The position numbers were made by a program, and so were the translations under genes. Shown in pieces: positions 35,589-44,768 of a stretch of DNA of 64,000 nt (position 1 is the stretch's first letter; each line of letters opens with the position of its first letter). The DNA is taken from contig NZ_OY771475.1 of the NCBI RefSeq assembly GCF_963674635.1, forward strand, positions 4,075,001-4,139,000. The letters are read 5' to 3'. The notes below the pieces were generated by a model, which saw only the letters and a list, made by a program, of their open reading frames with translations, did no database searches and was not told the DNA's origin. The DNA comes from Breoghania sp. Its GTDB lineage: Bacteria > Pseudomonadota > Alphaproteobacteria > Rhizobiales > Stappiaceae.

Positions 35589-36839
35589 ATGGCGTCCTAT
35601 TCGTTGTTCGCGCTGGCGAAGAATGCCTTGTCCCATCATCAGGGATGGGAGCGGGCCTGGCGCGACGCCGCGCCGAAGTCCGAATATGATGTGGTGATCA
35701 TCGGGGCGGGCGGGCACGGCCTTGCGACCGCCTATTACCTTGCCAGGGAACACGGCATCACCAATGTCGCGGTGATCGAGAAGGGCTGGCTCGGCGGCGG
35801 CAATACGGGCCGCAACACCACCATCATCCGCTCCAACTATCTGTGGGACGAGAGTGCGGCGCTCTATGAGAAATCGCTGCAGCTCTATGAGGGGCTCAGC
35901 CAGGACATCAATTACAACATCATGCTCTCGCAGCGCGGTGTCCTGAACCTCGCGCACAATCTGTCGGATGTGCGCGAGGCGCAGCGGCGCACCCATGCGC
36001 TGCGGCTGAACGGCATCGACAGCGAGTGGCTGGATGCGAACGAGGTGAAGGAATTCTGCCCCGTCATCAACATCTCGCAGGATGTGCGCTACCCGATTAT
36101 GGGCGGAACCCTGCAGCGGCGCGGCGGTACCGCGCGCCATGATGCGGTGGCCTGGGGGCTGGCGCGGGCGGCGAGCGCGCGCGGCGTCGACATCATCCAG
36201 AATTGCGAGGTGACCGGCATCCGCCGCGCGGGCGGCAAGGTTACCGGTGTGGAGACCTCCAAGGGTTTCATCGGGGCGAAGAAGGTCGGCATCGTCACGG
36301 CGGGCAATTCGTCCGTGATGGCGGAGATGGCGGGATTTCGCCTGCCGCTTGAAAGCCATCCGCTTCAGGCGCTGGTCTCCGAACCGGTCAAGCCGGTCAT
36401 CGACTGCGTGGTCATGTCGAATGCGGTGCATGTCTATGTGAGCCAGTCCGACAAGGGCGAACTGGTTATCGGGGCGGGGATCGATGCCTATACCGGTTAC
36501 GGCCAGCGTGGCTCCTTCCACATGATCGAGCACCAGATGGGCGCGCTTCTGGAGCTGTTCCCGATCTTCTCAAGGCTTCGCATGATGCGCCAATGGGGCG
36601 GCATCGTGGATGTGTGTCCGGATGCAAGCCCGATCATCTCAAAGACGCCGGTCGACAATCTCTACATCAATTGCGGCTGGGGGACCGGCGGCTTCAAGGC
36701 GACAACGGGATCGGGCTGGGTCTTCGCCCACACGATCGCGCGCGATGAGCCGCATGAGATCAACGCGCCCTTTGCGCTCGACCGCTTCACCACCGGCTAT
36801 CTGATCGACGAACACGGCGCTGCCGCCGTGGCGCACTGA
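35589..36839 (+). CDS. soxB: Sarcosine oxidase subunit beta
   Basis: This is the flavin-bearing catalytic subunit of heterotetrameric sarcosine oxidase, which demethylates sarcosine to glycine with tetrahydrofolate as one-carbon acceptor. The ATG at 35589 (416 residues, MASYSLFALAKNALSHHQGW) is favoured by GAGGGGAG upstream. The FAD-binding motif is VVIIGAGGHGLATAYYLA near residue 35, and His184 lies in GTARHDAVAWG, where the family's covalent flavin attachment is expected (inferred by motif). SNYLWDESA and CGWGTGGFKATTGSG are further family blocks. It heads soxBDAG. Genes for the delta, alpha and gamma subunits follow with short or overlapping junctions. Confidence 0.95.
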   Translation: MASYSLFALAKNALSHHQGWERAWRDAAPKSEYDVVIIGAGGHGLATAYYLAREHGITNVAVIEKGWLGGGNTGRNTTIIRSNYLWDESAALYEKSLQLYEGLSQDINYNIMLSQRGVLNLAHNLSDVREAQRRTHALRLNGIDSEWLDANEVKEFCPVINISQDVRYPIMGGTLQRRGGTARHDAVAWGLARAASARGVDIIQNCEVTGIRRAGGKVTGVETSKGFIGAKKVGIVTAGNSSVMAEMAGFRLPLESHPLQALVSEPVKPVIDCVVMSNAVHVYVSQSDKGELVIGAGIDAYTGYGQRGSFHMIEHQMGALLELFPIFSRLRMMRQWGGIVDVCPDASPIISKTPVDNLYINCGWGTGGFKATTGSGWVFAHTIARDEPHEINAPFALDRFTTGYLIDEHGAAAVAH

Positions 36840-36850
36840 GGGGACGTGAC

Positions 36851-37132
36851 ATGCTGCTGATCCAATGCCCCTGGTGCGGGCCGCGCGATGAAATCGAGTT
36901 TTCCTATGGCGGGGAGGCGCATATCGCGCGCCCGCAAGATCCGTCGCAATTGAGCGATGCGGAATGGGCGGAGTTCCTGTTCATGCGCACCAACACCAAG
37001 GGCGCGCACAAGGAGCGCTGGAACCACGCCCACGGATGCCGACGCTGGTTCAATGTGGAGCGGGACACGCTCACCTATCAGATCAAGCGGGTCTATCACT
37101 GCGATAGCACGCCCGTTCAGGAGGGCAAGTGA
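36851..37132 (+). CDS. soxD: Sarcosine oxidase subunit delta
   Basis: This 93-residue zinc-binding subunit of heterotetrameric sarcosine oxidase has the CPWCGPRDEIEF motif (Cys6, Cys9) and the HAHGCRRWFNV segment, which together supply zinc ligands. Its stop shares a base with the start of the alpha-subunit gene (TGATG), typical of these operons. Confidence 0.95.
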   Translation: MLLIQCPWCGPRDEIEFSYGGEAHIARPQDPSQLSDAEWAEFLFMRTNTKGAHKERWNHAHGCRRWFNVERDTLTYQIKRVYHCDSTPVQEGK

Positions 37133-40100
37133 TGGCGCGGTTCCGCAAGACGGAAGGCGGGCGGATCGACCGTTCGCACCCCATGAGCTTCACCTTCAAC
37201 GGCAAGCGCTATCAGGGCTATGCGGGCGACACGCTGGCCTCCGCGCTCATCGCCAATGGTGTGCATCTGGTTGCGCGCGGCTTCAAGTATCACCGCCCGC
37301 GCGGCATCTATTCCGCAGGGTCCGAAGAGCCCAATGCGCTGGTGCAGCTTGAGACGGGGGCTTTTTCCGAACCCAATATCCGCGCCACCCAGATCGAGCT
37401 TTATGACGGGCTGATCGCCTCCAGCCAGAACGCCTGGCCGAGCGTCGAGTTCGATATCGGCGCGGTGAACGGGCTGTTCTCCAAGCTCTTCGTGGCGGGC
37501 TTCTACTACAAGACCTTCATGCATCCTCGAAGCTTCTGGATGCGCTTCTACGAGCCGATGATCCGCAAGGCGGCTGGCTACGGCGTTGCCCCCACCGAGG
37601 CCGACCCGGACATTTACGACAAGATGCACGCCCATTGCGATGTGCTGATAGCGGGGGCGGGGCCGGCAGGACTGATGGCGGCGCTTGAGGCGGCGAAGGC
37701 GGGCGCGCGGGTGATCCTTGCCGACGAGCAGGGCGAATTCGGCGGCGATCTTCTGGGCCAGCACACGCAGATCGACGGCATGAAGGCTACCGAATGGGTT
37801 GAGAAGATCCGCGCCGAGCTCGCCTCCTATTCGGACGTGCAGCTTCTGCCACGCACCACGGTGACCGGCTATTTCGACCACAATTATCTGATCCTGAGCG
37901 AGCGGCGGACCGACCATCTGGCGCGCGGCACGAAGGGCGCGCGCCAGCGGCTCTGGAAGGTTCGGGCCAAGCGCGTGGTGATCGCAACCGGTGCCCATGA
38001 GCGCCCGCTGATCTTTGCCGACAATGACCGCCCCGGTGTGATGCTCGCCAACGCTGCGCGCACCTATGCCAACCGCTTCGGGGCGCTTCCGGGCGATTGC
38101 GGCGTCGTCTTCACCAACAATGACAGCGGCTATCGCGCGGCCATCGATCTGGCGCGCGCAGGGTGCCGGGTCGCGGCGGTGATCGATGTGCGCGCAAGGC
38201 TCACCGGCGCGATTGTCGAGGAAGCAAAAGCCGCGGGGCTTCGGGTCCTGGCGGGGCATGTGATTGCGGGCGTTCAGGGGCGCAAGCGGGTGAAAGGCGT
38301 CGATGTTGCGGCGCTTTCCTCAGATGGCGAGACCATCGGCGGGCCCGTGAAGCGGATCGGCTGCGATTTCGTCGCCGTTTCCGGAGGCTGGACACCCTCG
38401 GTGCATCTCATGTCCCAGTCGGGCGGCAAGGTTCGCTATGACGCGGAAAAGACCTGCTTTGTGCCGGATCGCTCCGTGCAGGAGGAGGTTTCCGTCGGCG
38501 CATGTCGCGGCGAGTTCACACTTGCGGGTGCCTTGAGCGAGGGCCGCGCGGCGGGGCGCGCCGCTGTGGAAGCGGTCGGGCTTTCGCCTGCGGACGAGAC
38601 GCCGTTGCCCGCCATTGCCGAGGAACCGGAGGCGGCTCCGATCCATCCCCTCTGGATCGTGCCGGGTCTGAAGCCGGTGGGCTTCGGCAAAGCCAAGCAT
38701 TTCGTTGATATTCAGAACGATGTCGCCGTCACGGATGTGAAGCTCGCCTCGCGCGAGGGCTATCGCTCCGTCGAGCACCTGAAGCGCTATACCGCAACCG
38801 GCATGGGCACCGATCAGGGCAAGACGTCGAACGTCAATGCGCTGGCGATCCTGTCGAGGGAGCTTGCAAGTCCGATCCCGCAGGTTGGCACCACGACCTT
38901 CCGCCCACCCTATACGCCGGTGACCTATGGCACCCTGGCCGGGCGCGATGTGGGCGATCTTTCCGATGTCGCCCGTGTCACGCCGATGCATGGCTGGCAC
39001 GTGGCCAGAGGGGCGAAATTCGAGGATGTGGGGCAGTGGAAGCGCCCTTGGTACTATCCGCGCGGGGGCGAGACCCTGCGCGAGGCGGTGAACCGGGAGT
39101 GCCTCGCGGTTCGAAACGGGGTCGGCATTCTCGATGCCTCCACACTCGGCAAGATCGACATTCAGGGCCCGGATGCGGCGGAATTCCTCAATCGCGTCTA
39201 CACCAACGCCTGGTCGAAGCTCGGTGTCGGGCGGTGTCGGTATGGCCTGATGTGCAAGGAAGACGGCATGATCTACGATGACGGCGTGACAAGCCGCATC
39301 GGCGAAAACCACTTCCTGATGACCACCACCACGGGCAATGCGGCGATGGTGATGGACCGGCTGGAGGATTATCTCCAGACCGAATGGCCTGATCTGAAGG
39401 TGTATCTCACCAGCGTCACCGAGCAGTGGGCGACCGCCTCCATCGCAGGCTCCAAGGCGCGCGATCTGGTGGCCGAACTGGCCCCGGATCTAGATCTCTC
39501 CAGGGAAGCCTTCCCCTTCATGTCGATGAAAGAGGCGACGGTTGCGGGGCTTCCCGCCCGCATTTTCCGGATCTCCTTCACCGGCGAGTTGTCCTTCGAA
39601 ATCAACGTGCCTGCCCATATGGGCATGGCGCTTTGGGAGGCGATCTTTGCCGCTGGCGAGAAATACGATCTGACGCCTTATGGCACGGAGACGATGCACG
39701 TTCTGCGCGCGGAAAAGGGCTTCATCATCGTGGGGCAGGAAACGGACGGAACCGTCACGCCTTTCGATCTCGGCATGGAGTGGATCGTCTCCAAGAAGAA
39801 ACCCGATTTCATCGGCAAGCGATCCTTTGCGCGGCCAGATACGGCGCGAAGCGACCGCAAGCACCTCGTCGGTCTCCTAACGGACGACCCGAAGGTAGTT
39901 CTGCCGGAGGGCGCCCAGATCACCGAGCTGGCCGATGGGACACCGCCGGTTCCCATGCTGGGCCATGTGACGTCGAGCTATTACAGCGCCACGCTTGGCC
40001 GCTCCATTGCGCTTGCCCTGATCAAGAACGGGCGCAACCGGAGCGATCAGACCGTCCATGCTCCGCTCGGCGACAAGACCGTGACTTGCAAGGTTGTGGA

Positions 40101-40143
40101 TCCGGTCTTCTTCGATAGGGAAGGAACGCGCCTCGATGGTTGA
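37132..40143 (+). CDS. soxA: Sarcosine oxidase subunit alpha
   Basis: This 1003-residue subunit binds NAD+ and carries a folate-binding domain. Parts in order: an N-terminal 2Fe-2S-ferredoxin-like fold with the cluster Cys absent (FTFNGKRYQGYAGDTLAS), an FAD/NAD-binding region (DVLIAGAGPAGLMAAL near residue 167, and VVIATGAHERPL), and a C-terminal GcvT-like tetrahydrofolate domain from about 640 (NGVGILDASTLGKIDIQGPD, ending with the aminomethyltransferase C domain). An ATG at 37132 follows AGGAGGG. The 3' end overlaps soxG by eight bases. Length and layout agree with known SoxA proteins. Confidence 0.95.
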   Translation: MARFRKTEGGRIDRSHPMSFTFNGKRYQGYAGDTLASALIANGVHLVARGFKYHRPRGIYSAGSEEPNALVQLETGAFSEPNIRATQIELYDGLIASSQNAWPSVEFDIGAVNGLFSKLFVAGFYYKTFMHPRSFWMRFYEPMIRKAAGYGVAPTEADPDIYDKMHAHCDVLIAGAGPAGLMAALEAAKAGARVILADEQGEFGGDLLGQHTQIDGMKATEWVEKIRAELASYSDVQLLPRTTVTGYFDHNYLILSERRTDHLARGTKGARQRLWKVRAKRVVIATGAHERPLIFADNDRPGVMLANAARTYANRFGALPGDCGVVFTNNDSGYRAAIDLARAGCRVAAVIDVRARLTGAIVEEAKAAGLRVLAGHVIAGVQGRKRVKGVDVAALSSDGETIGGPVKRIGCDFVAVSGGWTPSVHLMSQSGGKVRYDAEKTCFVPDRSVQEEVSVGACRGEFTLAGALSEGRAAGRAAVEAVGLSPADETPLPAIAEEPEAAPIHPLWIVPGLKPVGFGKAKHFVDIQNDVAVTDVKLASREGYRSVEHLKRYTATGMGTDQGKTSNVNALAILSRELASPIPQVGTTTFRPPYTPVTYGTLAGRDVGDLSDVARVTPMHGWHVARGAKFEDVGQWKRPWYYPRGGETLREAVNRECLAVRNGVGILDASTLGKIDIQGPDAAEFLNRVYTNAWSKLGVGRCRYGLMCKEDGMIYDDGVTSRIGENHFLMTTTTGNAAMVMDRLEDYLQTEWPDLKVYLTSVTEQWATASIAGSKARDLVAELAPDLDLSREAFPFMSMKEATVAGLPARIFRISFTGELSFEINVPAHMGMALWEAIFAAGEKYDLTPYGTETMHVLRAEKGFIIVGQETDGTVTPFDLGMEWIVSKKKPDFIGKRSFARPDTARSDRKHLVGLLTDDPKVVLPEGAQITELADGTPPVPMLGHVTSSYYSATLGRSIALALIKNGRNRSDQTVHAPLGDKTVTCKVVDPVFFDREGTRLDG

Positions 40144-40729
40144 TGCAGCAACATTGCCGCGCGCAGGCGCGATGGCTCGGATTTTCGGTGCGGCGGAAGC
40201 GGCCCTTGAGGCCGGTCCGCTGACAGTGTGGGAAATGCCCGTTCCGGCGCAGATCAATCTTCGCGGAGATCCCGGGGACAAGGCCTTTCTGGACACGGTG
40301 CGTGGGGTGCTTGGCTGTGCCTTGCCGCTGGAGCCCAACCGCAGCGTGACGGGCGAGGAGATCACCGTTCTCTGGCTCGGGCCGGATGAATGGCTGGTTC
40401 TGGGGAAACCCGGCAGCGAAGGCGATCTGGTCGCGAAGCTGCGCGGCGCGCTTTCCGCCTTTCATTGCGCGGTGACGGATGTGACCGGCAACCGCGCGCA
40501 ATTCCGGCTATCCGGTGTGCCCGCGCGGCTGCTTCTTGCCAAGGGCTGCAGCCTCGATCTGCATCCCTCGCAGTTCGGGCCCGGTCAGTGTGCACAGACG
40601 CTTGTCGTCAGGGCCGGCGTGATCCTGCATCAGGTGGATGAGGCCCCGACATTCGATCTCATGCCCCGGCGCTCCTTTGCCGAATATCTGTGGCACTGGC
40701 TTCAAGACGCGATGGCGGAATATCGCTGA
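40136..40729 (+). CDS. soxG: Sarcosine oxidase subunit gamma
   Basis: This 197-residue subunit completes heterotetrameric sarcosine oxidase. The ATG at 40136 (MVDAATLPRAGAMAR) overlaps the end of soxA. Family segments are PVPAQINLRGDPGDKAF, ITVLWLGPDEWLVLG, and the late LMPRRSFAEYLWHWLQDA. It is the last gene of soxBDAG; the paired operator-like repeats and dgcA follow about 20 and 100 bases later. Confidence 0.92.
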   Translation: MVDAATLPRAGAMARIFGAAEAALEAGPLTVWEMPVPAQINLRGDPGDKAFLDTVRGVLGCALPLEPNRSVTGEEITVLWLGPDEWLVLGKPGSEGDLVAKLRGALSAFHCAVTDVTGNRAQFRLSGVPARLLLAKGCSLDLHPSQFGPGQCAQTLVVRAGVILHQVDEAPTFDLMPRRSFAEYLWHWLQDAMAEYR

Positions 40730-40742
40730 CTGAACGTCATCC

Positions 40743-40770
40743 TGTCGCATTTTGCGCAGGAACTGTCGCA
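40743..40770 (+). promoter_or_regulatory. Paired TGTCGCA half-sites upstream of dgcA
   Basis: TGTCGCA occurs at 40743 and again at 40764, in direct orientation exactly 21 bp (two helical turns) apart, about 60 bases ahead of dgcA. The spacing suits an AraC-family dimer binding direct repeats, and the same layout occurs upstream of gbcA. The GbdR-like regulator encoded at 33178 is the natural candidate. Assignment is by inference. Confidence 0.5.
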
Positions 40771-40832
40771 ACGGGATGTGACGGGCCGCGGTCGGGCTTT
40801 CAAACTCTTGTGTGAGGAGGAGGGAACCGTTC

Positions 40833-42884
40833 ATGTCCGCTGCCCATGACGCCTTGCTGCGTCCGCTCACCATCAAGGGGCTCACGATCCGCAACCGGGT
40901 CATGAGCACCAGTCATGCGCCGTCTTACGGCAAGGACGGCAAGCCGCAGGAGCGCTACCAGCTCTATCACGAGGAAAAGGCGCGCGGCGGCATCGGGCTC
41001 ACCATGTTCGGCGGGTCGTCTTCCGTCTCGCCCGACAGTCCGGCGACACCCTGGAACCAGATCTCGGTCGCCGATGACAGCGTGATCGAGCATTTCCGCA
41101 CATTCTCCGACCGCATCCATGCCCATGGTGCGGCGCTCATGGTGCAGCTCACCCATATGGGACGGCGCACCCGTTGGGATACGGAGAACTGGCTGGCGAC
41201 GGTCTCGCCCTCCACCGAGCGCGAACCGGCAAGCCGCTCCGTGCCGAAGGAGATGGAAGACACCGATATCGCCCGCATCATCGCCGACTTTGCCCAGGCC
41301 GTGCGCCGCTGCAAGGAAGGTGGTCTCGACGGGTGCGAGTTTTCCGCCGCCCACGGCCATCTGATCGACCAGTTCTGGAGCCCGGCCACCAACAAGCGCA
41401 CCGACAAGTATGGCGGCAGCCTGGAGAACCGGATGCGCTTTTCCATCGAGGCGCTGAGCGCGGCGCGCGAGGCGGTGGGCGAGGATTACATCATCGGCAT
41501 TCGCATGTCGGGCGATGAACTGATCGATGACGGCCTCAGCCACGAGGATTGCCTGACCATCGCCCGCACGCTCGCGGAGCGCGGGCTGGTGGATTTCGTC
41601 AATCTCATCGGCGGGCAGGCGCGCGATCACATTGCGCATGCAATCTCGCTGCCCAACATGTCCTTCCCCGTTGCTCCTTTTCTGGCACTCGCCAGCGCGA
41701 TCAAGCGCGAGGTGGGCGTGCCTGTTTTCCATGCCCAGCGCATTACCGATCTTGCGACAGCCGCGCGGGCCGTCGAGGAGGGCCATATCGACATGGTCGC
41801 CATGACGCGCGCCCATATCGCGGACCCGCATATCGTGAAGAAGCTGATGGAGGGGCGCGCCGACGATATCCGCCAATGCGTCGGCGCGGGCTACTGCATC
41901 GACCGGATCTATGCGGGCAACGATGCGTTGTGCCTCCAGAACGCGGCGACGGGGCGCGAAGCCTTCATGCCGCATGTGATCGCCAAGGCGCAAAAGCCCT
42001 TGCGGGTTGCCATTGTCGGTGCCGGTCCGGGCGGGCTTGAGGCGGCGCGCATCTCGGCGGATCGCGGGCATGAGGTGGTGCTGTTTGAAAAGAACGCCGC
42101 TCCGGGCGGTCAGGTCTCCATTGCGGCCAAGGCCACATGGCGCGAGGCGCTGACGGGGATCACGCGCTGGCTCGCCCAGCAGGTTGAGAAAAAGGGCGTG
42201 GATCTTCGTCTCGGCACGGAGGCGAATGCCGCGCAAATCGCCGAATTCGCGCCGGATGTGGTGCTCATCGCCACCGGCGGGACGGCCAATCGCGGTTCCA
42301 TTCCGGGCGCTGAGCTTGCCCAGACCACGTGGGAGATGTTGAGCGGCGAGGTGGAGCCTGCCGAGAGCATTCTCGTTTATGACGGCACCGGCCAGCATCA
42401 GGCGCCGTCCTGCGCGGAGGTGCTGGCGAAGAAGGGCGCGCTTGTCGAGATCGCCACGCTGGACCGCATGGTGGGGGAGGAAATCGGCGGCACCAACCAG
42501 CCCATTCACCTGCGCGAGCTTTACCGTGCGGGGGTGATCCTCTCGCCGAACCTCAACCTCGTGCAGATCTACGCGGAAGGAAACAAGCGCGTTGCGGTGC
42601 TACGCAACGAATTCACGCACGAGGAGGAGGAGCGGCTCGTCGATCAGATCGTCGTTGAATACGGGACGCTGCCGGAAGACGGTCTCTATCACGAATTGAA
42701 GGAGGCTTCCGTCAATCGCGGTGAGATGGATATCGATGCGCTTCTGGCGGGAAAGCCGCAGCCTGCGGTTGCCGGGCTCAACGGGTCGGGCGGTTATGCG
42801 CTTTTCCGGCTCGGCGATGCGGTCGCCAGCCGCAACATCCATGCCGCGATCTATGATGCGGCGCGCCTTTGCAAGGACCTCTGA
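40833..42884 (+). CDS. dgcA: Dimethylglycine demethylase catalytic subunit (flavin, Fe-S)
   Basis: DgcA demethylates dimethylglycine to sarcosine and passes electrons on. It has an old-yellow-enzyme TIM barrel (about 1-370) followed by FAD/NAD-type Rossmann domains (LRVAIVGAGPGGLEAARIS), as in trimethylamine dehydrogenase. The ATG at 40833 (683 residues, MSAAHDALLRPLTIKGLTIR) is preceded by GGAGGAGGG. The Fe-S region reads CVGAGYC and, 12 residues later, CLQN: the usual second Cys of the C-x2-C-x3-C site is Ala, leaving three Cys ligands. DgcB and an ETF-like pair follow, matching the dgcAB-etfAB order of other dimethylglycine operons. Confidence 0.93.
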   Translation: MSAAHDALLRPLTIKGLTIRNRVMSTSHAPSYGKDGKPQERYQLYHEEKARGGIGLTMFGGSSSVSPDSPATPWNQISVADDSVIEHFRTFSDRIHAHGAALMVQLTHMGRRTRWDTENWLATVSPSTEREPASRSVPKEMEDTDIARIIADFAQAVRRCKEGGLDGCEFSAAHGHLIDQFWSPATNKRTDKYGGSLENRMRFSIEALSAAREAVGEDYIIGIRMSGDELIDDGLSHEDCLTIARTLAERGLVDFVNLIGGQARDHIAHAISLPNMSFPVAPFLALASAIKREVGVPVFHAQRITDLATAARAVEEGHIDMVAMTRAHIADPHIVKKLMEGRADDIRQCVGAGYCIDRIYAGNDALCLQNAATGREAFMPHVIAKAQKPLRVAIVGAGPGGLEAARISADRGHEVVLFEKNAAPGGQVSIAAKATWREALTGITRWLAQQVEKKGVDLRLGTEANAAQIAEFAPDVVLIATGGTANRGSIPGAELAQTTWEMLSGEVEPAESILVYDGTGQHQAPSCAEVLAKKGALVEIATLDRMVGEEIGGTNQPIHLRELYRAGVILSPNLNLVQIYAEGNKRVAVLRNEFTHEEEERLVDQIVVEYGTLPEDGLYHELKEASVNRGEMDIDALLAGKPQPAVAGLNGSGGYALFRLGDAVASRNIHAAIYDAARLCKDL

Positions 42885-42887
42885 GGC

Positions 42888-44768
42888 ATGGCGGCGGCGC
42901 TCGCCAGCTTTGGCCTTCTGATCGTTCTGGCTTGTGCGGCGATGCTGGCGCTTCATGCCTCGCGGCGCTGGCAGGCGGGCGCAGCTGCCCATGTCGATCT
43001 TACCGCCGGATTGAAGGCGTTGCCGCGCCGCTATCTCACGGATGTGCATGATGTGGTGGCGCGAAAGCCCTTCAATGCGCGCTTTCATGCGCTTACGGCA
43101 GGCGGTTTTCTGGCCTCGCTCGGTCTGATGTGTCTTGCCGGGGTGCCGGGAGTTGGCGGAGCTTGGCTTTGGGGGATCGTGGCGGTGTCGCTTTGCGCCA
43201 TGACCTGCGGAGCGGCGATGGTCGGCTGGCGGCGACAGGTCTTGCGACCCGGTGAGCTTTCCGGCGGCGGCTTCGCCTGGTTGCCGATTGCGCTGCTGGC
43301 CTATTCCCTGGGGTTTCTGGTCGTCGCGCTCAATGTCACGTTTGGAGGGGGGCTGCCGAAATTTGTGCCGCTCCTCTTCGCGGGCATCGGGCTTGTCGGT
43401 GCGGCGGATCTGCTCCTGGGCATCGGGCGCGGGCCGCTGAAACATGCGCTCAACGGCGCGCTGCATCTGGTCGTTCATCCGCGGCCTTCACGGTTTTCCG
43501 ATCAGGGTGGCGAGCGCCAGAGTGCGCTGCTGCCGCTCGATCTGGAGGCGGAGAAGCTCGGGGCGGAGGTGCCGCGCGACTTTGCCTGGAACCGGCTGCT
43601 TGGCTTTGAGGCTTGCGTTCAGTGCGGGCGCTGCGAGACCTTGTGCCCGGCCTATGCGGCGGGCCTGCCGCTGAACCCGAAGGCCTTCATTCAGGATATT
43701 GCGGGCGCGCTTTCGCATGGGGCGCCGGACTATGCGGGGCATGGCCATCCCGGGGGGCGGGCCCGCGGGACGAGCGGCCCTGACCAGGCGCTGGTGGGCG
43801 ACGGCGCGGCAATCCACCCCGATACGCTTTGGGCCTGCACCACGTGTCGGGCCTGCGTGGAGGCCTGTCCGATGATGATCGAGCATGTGGATGCGATCGT
43901 CGATCTGCGCCGGTTTCAGACACTGGAACTGGGTGCGGCTCCCGGCAAGGCATCTGACGTGCTGGAGGCGCTGCGCCATGCGGACAATCCCGGCGGACTT
44001 GAAGCCGCCCGCCGCATCGACTGGGCGTCCGATCTCCGCCTGCCGCTTGCTGCGAAAGCCGGGACGTTCGACGTGCTCCTGTGGCTGGGCGATGCGGCCT
44101 TCGACTTGCGCGGGCAACGTTCGCTCCGCGCGCTGATCCGGCTGTTGCGGCTGGCTGAGGTGGATTTCGCGGTCCTGGGGGCGGATGAGCTTGATTGTGG
44201 AGACCTCGCCCGCAGGCTCGGGGACGAGGCGACGTTCCAGGGGCTCGCTGTCCGCACCATCGCGCAACTGGCGGGGCTCGATTTCAACCGTATCGTGACT
44301 ATGGATCCACATGCGCTCCATTGCCTGCGAAACGAATATCCGGCCTTCGGACTGGATCGCCCGGTGCTTCATCACACAGCCTTTCTGGCGGATCTGGTCG
44401 AGTGCGGGCGGCTGGTGCTGAAGCCGCTTTCCGGCACGGTGACCTATCACGATCCCTGCTATCTGGGCCGCTATAACGGGGAGACGGAGGCCCCGCGCAG
44501 GCTTCTGGATGCACTGGGGCTGGAGCGGCGGGAAATGGAGCATTCCGGCCTCTTTTCGCGCTGTTGCGGCGGCGGGGGCGGGGCCCCGGTCACCGATATC
44601 GAGGGCGAATTCCGCATCGCCGATCAGCGCATGGATCAGGCGCGCGCCACAGGGGCAGACTGCGTGGCGGTTGCCTGTCCCAATTGTACCGCCATGCTGG
44701 AAGGGGTGGTGGAGCCACGCCCGGAGGTGCGCGACATCGCGGAACTGGTGCTGGAGGCGGCGACATGA
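42888..44768 (+). CDS. dgcB: Dimethylglycine demethylase Fe-S membrane subunit
   Basis: DgcB is expected to hand electrons from DgcA (through the ETF-like pair) to the quinone pool. The N-terminal half has about four to five membrane segments (LLIVLACAAMLALHA and others), corresponding to the DUF3483 region. Two 4Fe-4S clusters follow (CVQCGRCETLCPAYAAG and CTTCRACVEACPM), then two heterodisulfide-reductase-like CCG boxes (VTYHDPCYLGRYNG and SRCCGGGGGAPVTD). The length is 626 residues. It starts one codon after dgcA and overlaps the etfA-like gene by four bases (ATGA). Confidence 0.92.
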   Translation: MAAALASFGLLIVLACAAMLALHASRRWQAGAAAHVDLTAGLKALPRRYLTDVHDVVARKPFNARFHALTAGGFLASLGLMCLAGVPGVGGAWLWGIVAVSLCAMTCGAAMVGWRRQVLRPGELSGGGFAWLPIALLAYSLGFLVVALNVTFGGGLPKFVPLLFAGIGLVGAADLLLGIGRGPLKHALNGALHLVVHPRPSRFSDQGGERQSALLPLDLEAEKLGAEVPRDFAWNRLLGFEACVQCGRCETLCPAYAAGLPLNPKAFIQDIAGALSHGAPDYAGHGHPGGRARGTSGPDQALVGDGAAIHPDTLWACTTCRACVEACPMMIEHVDAIVDLRRFQTLELGAAPGKASDVLEALRHADNPGGLEAARRIDWASDLRLPLAAKAGTFDVLLWLGDAAFDLRGQRSLRALIRLLRLAEVDFAVLGADELDCGDLARRLGDEATFQGLAVRTIAQLAGLDFNRIVTMDPHALHCLRNEYPAFGLDRPVLHHTAFLADLVECGRLVLKPLSGTVTYHDPCYLGRYNGETEAPRRLLDALGLERREMEHSGLFSRCCGGGGGAPVTDIEGEFRIADQRMDQARATGADCVAVACPNCTAMLEGVVEPRPEVRDIAELVLEAAT

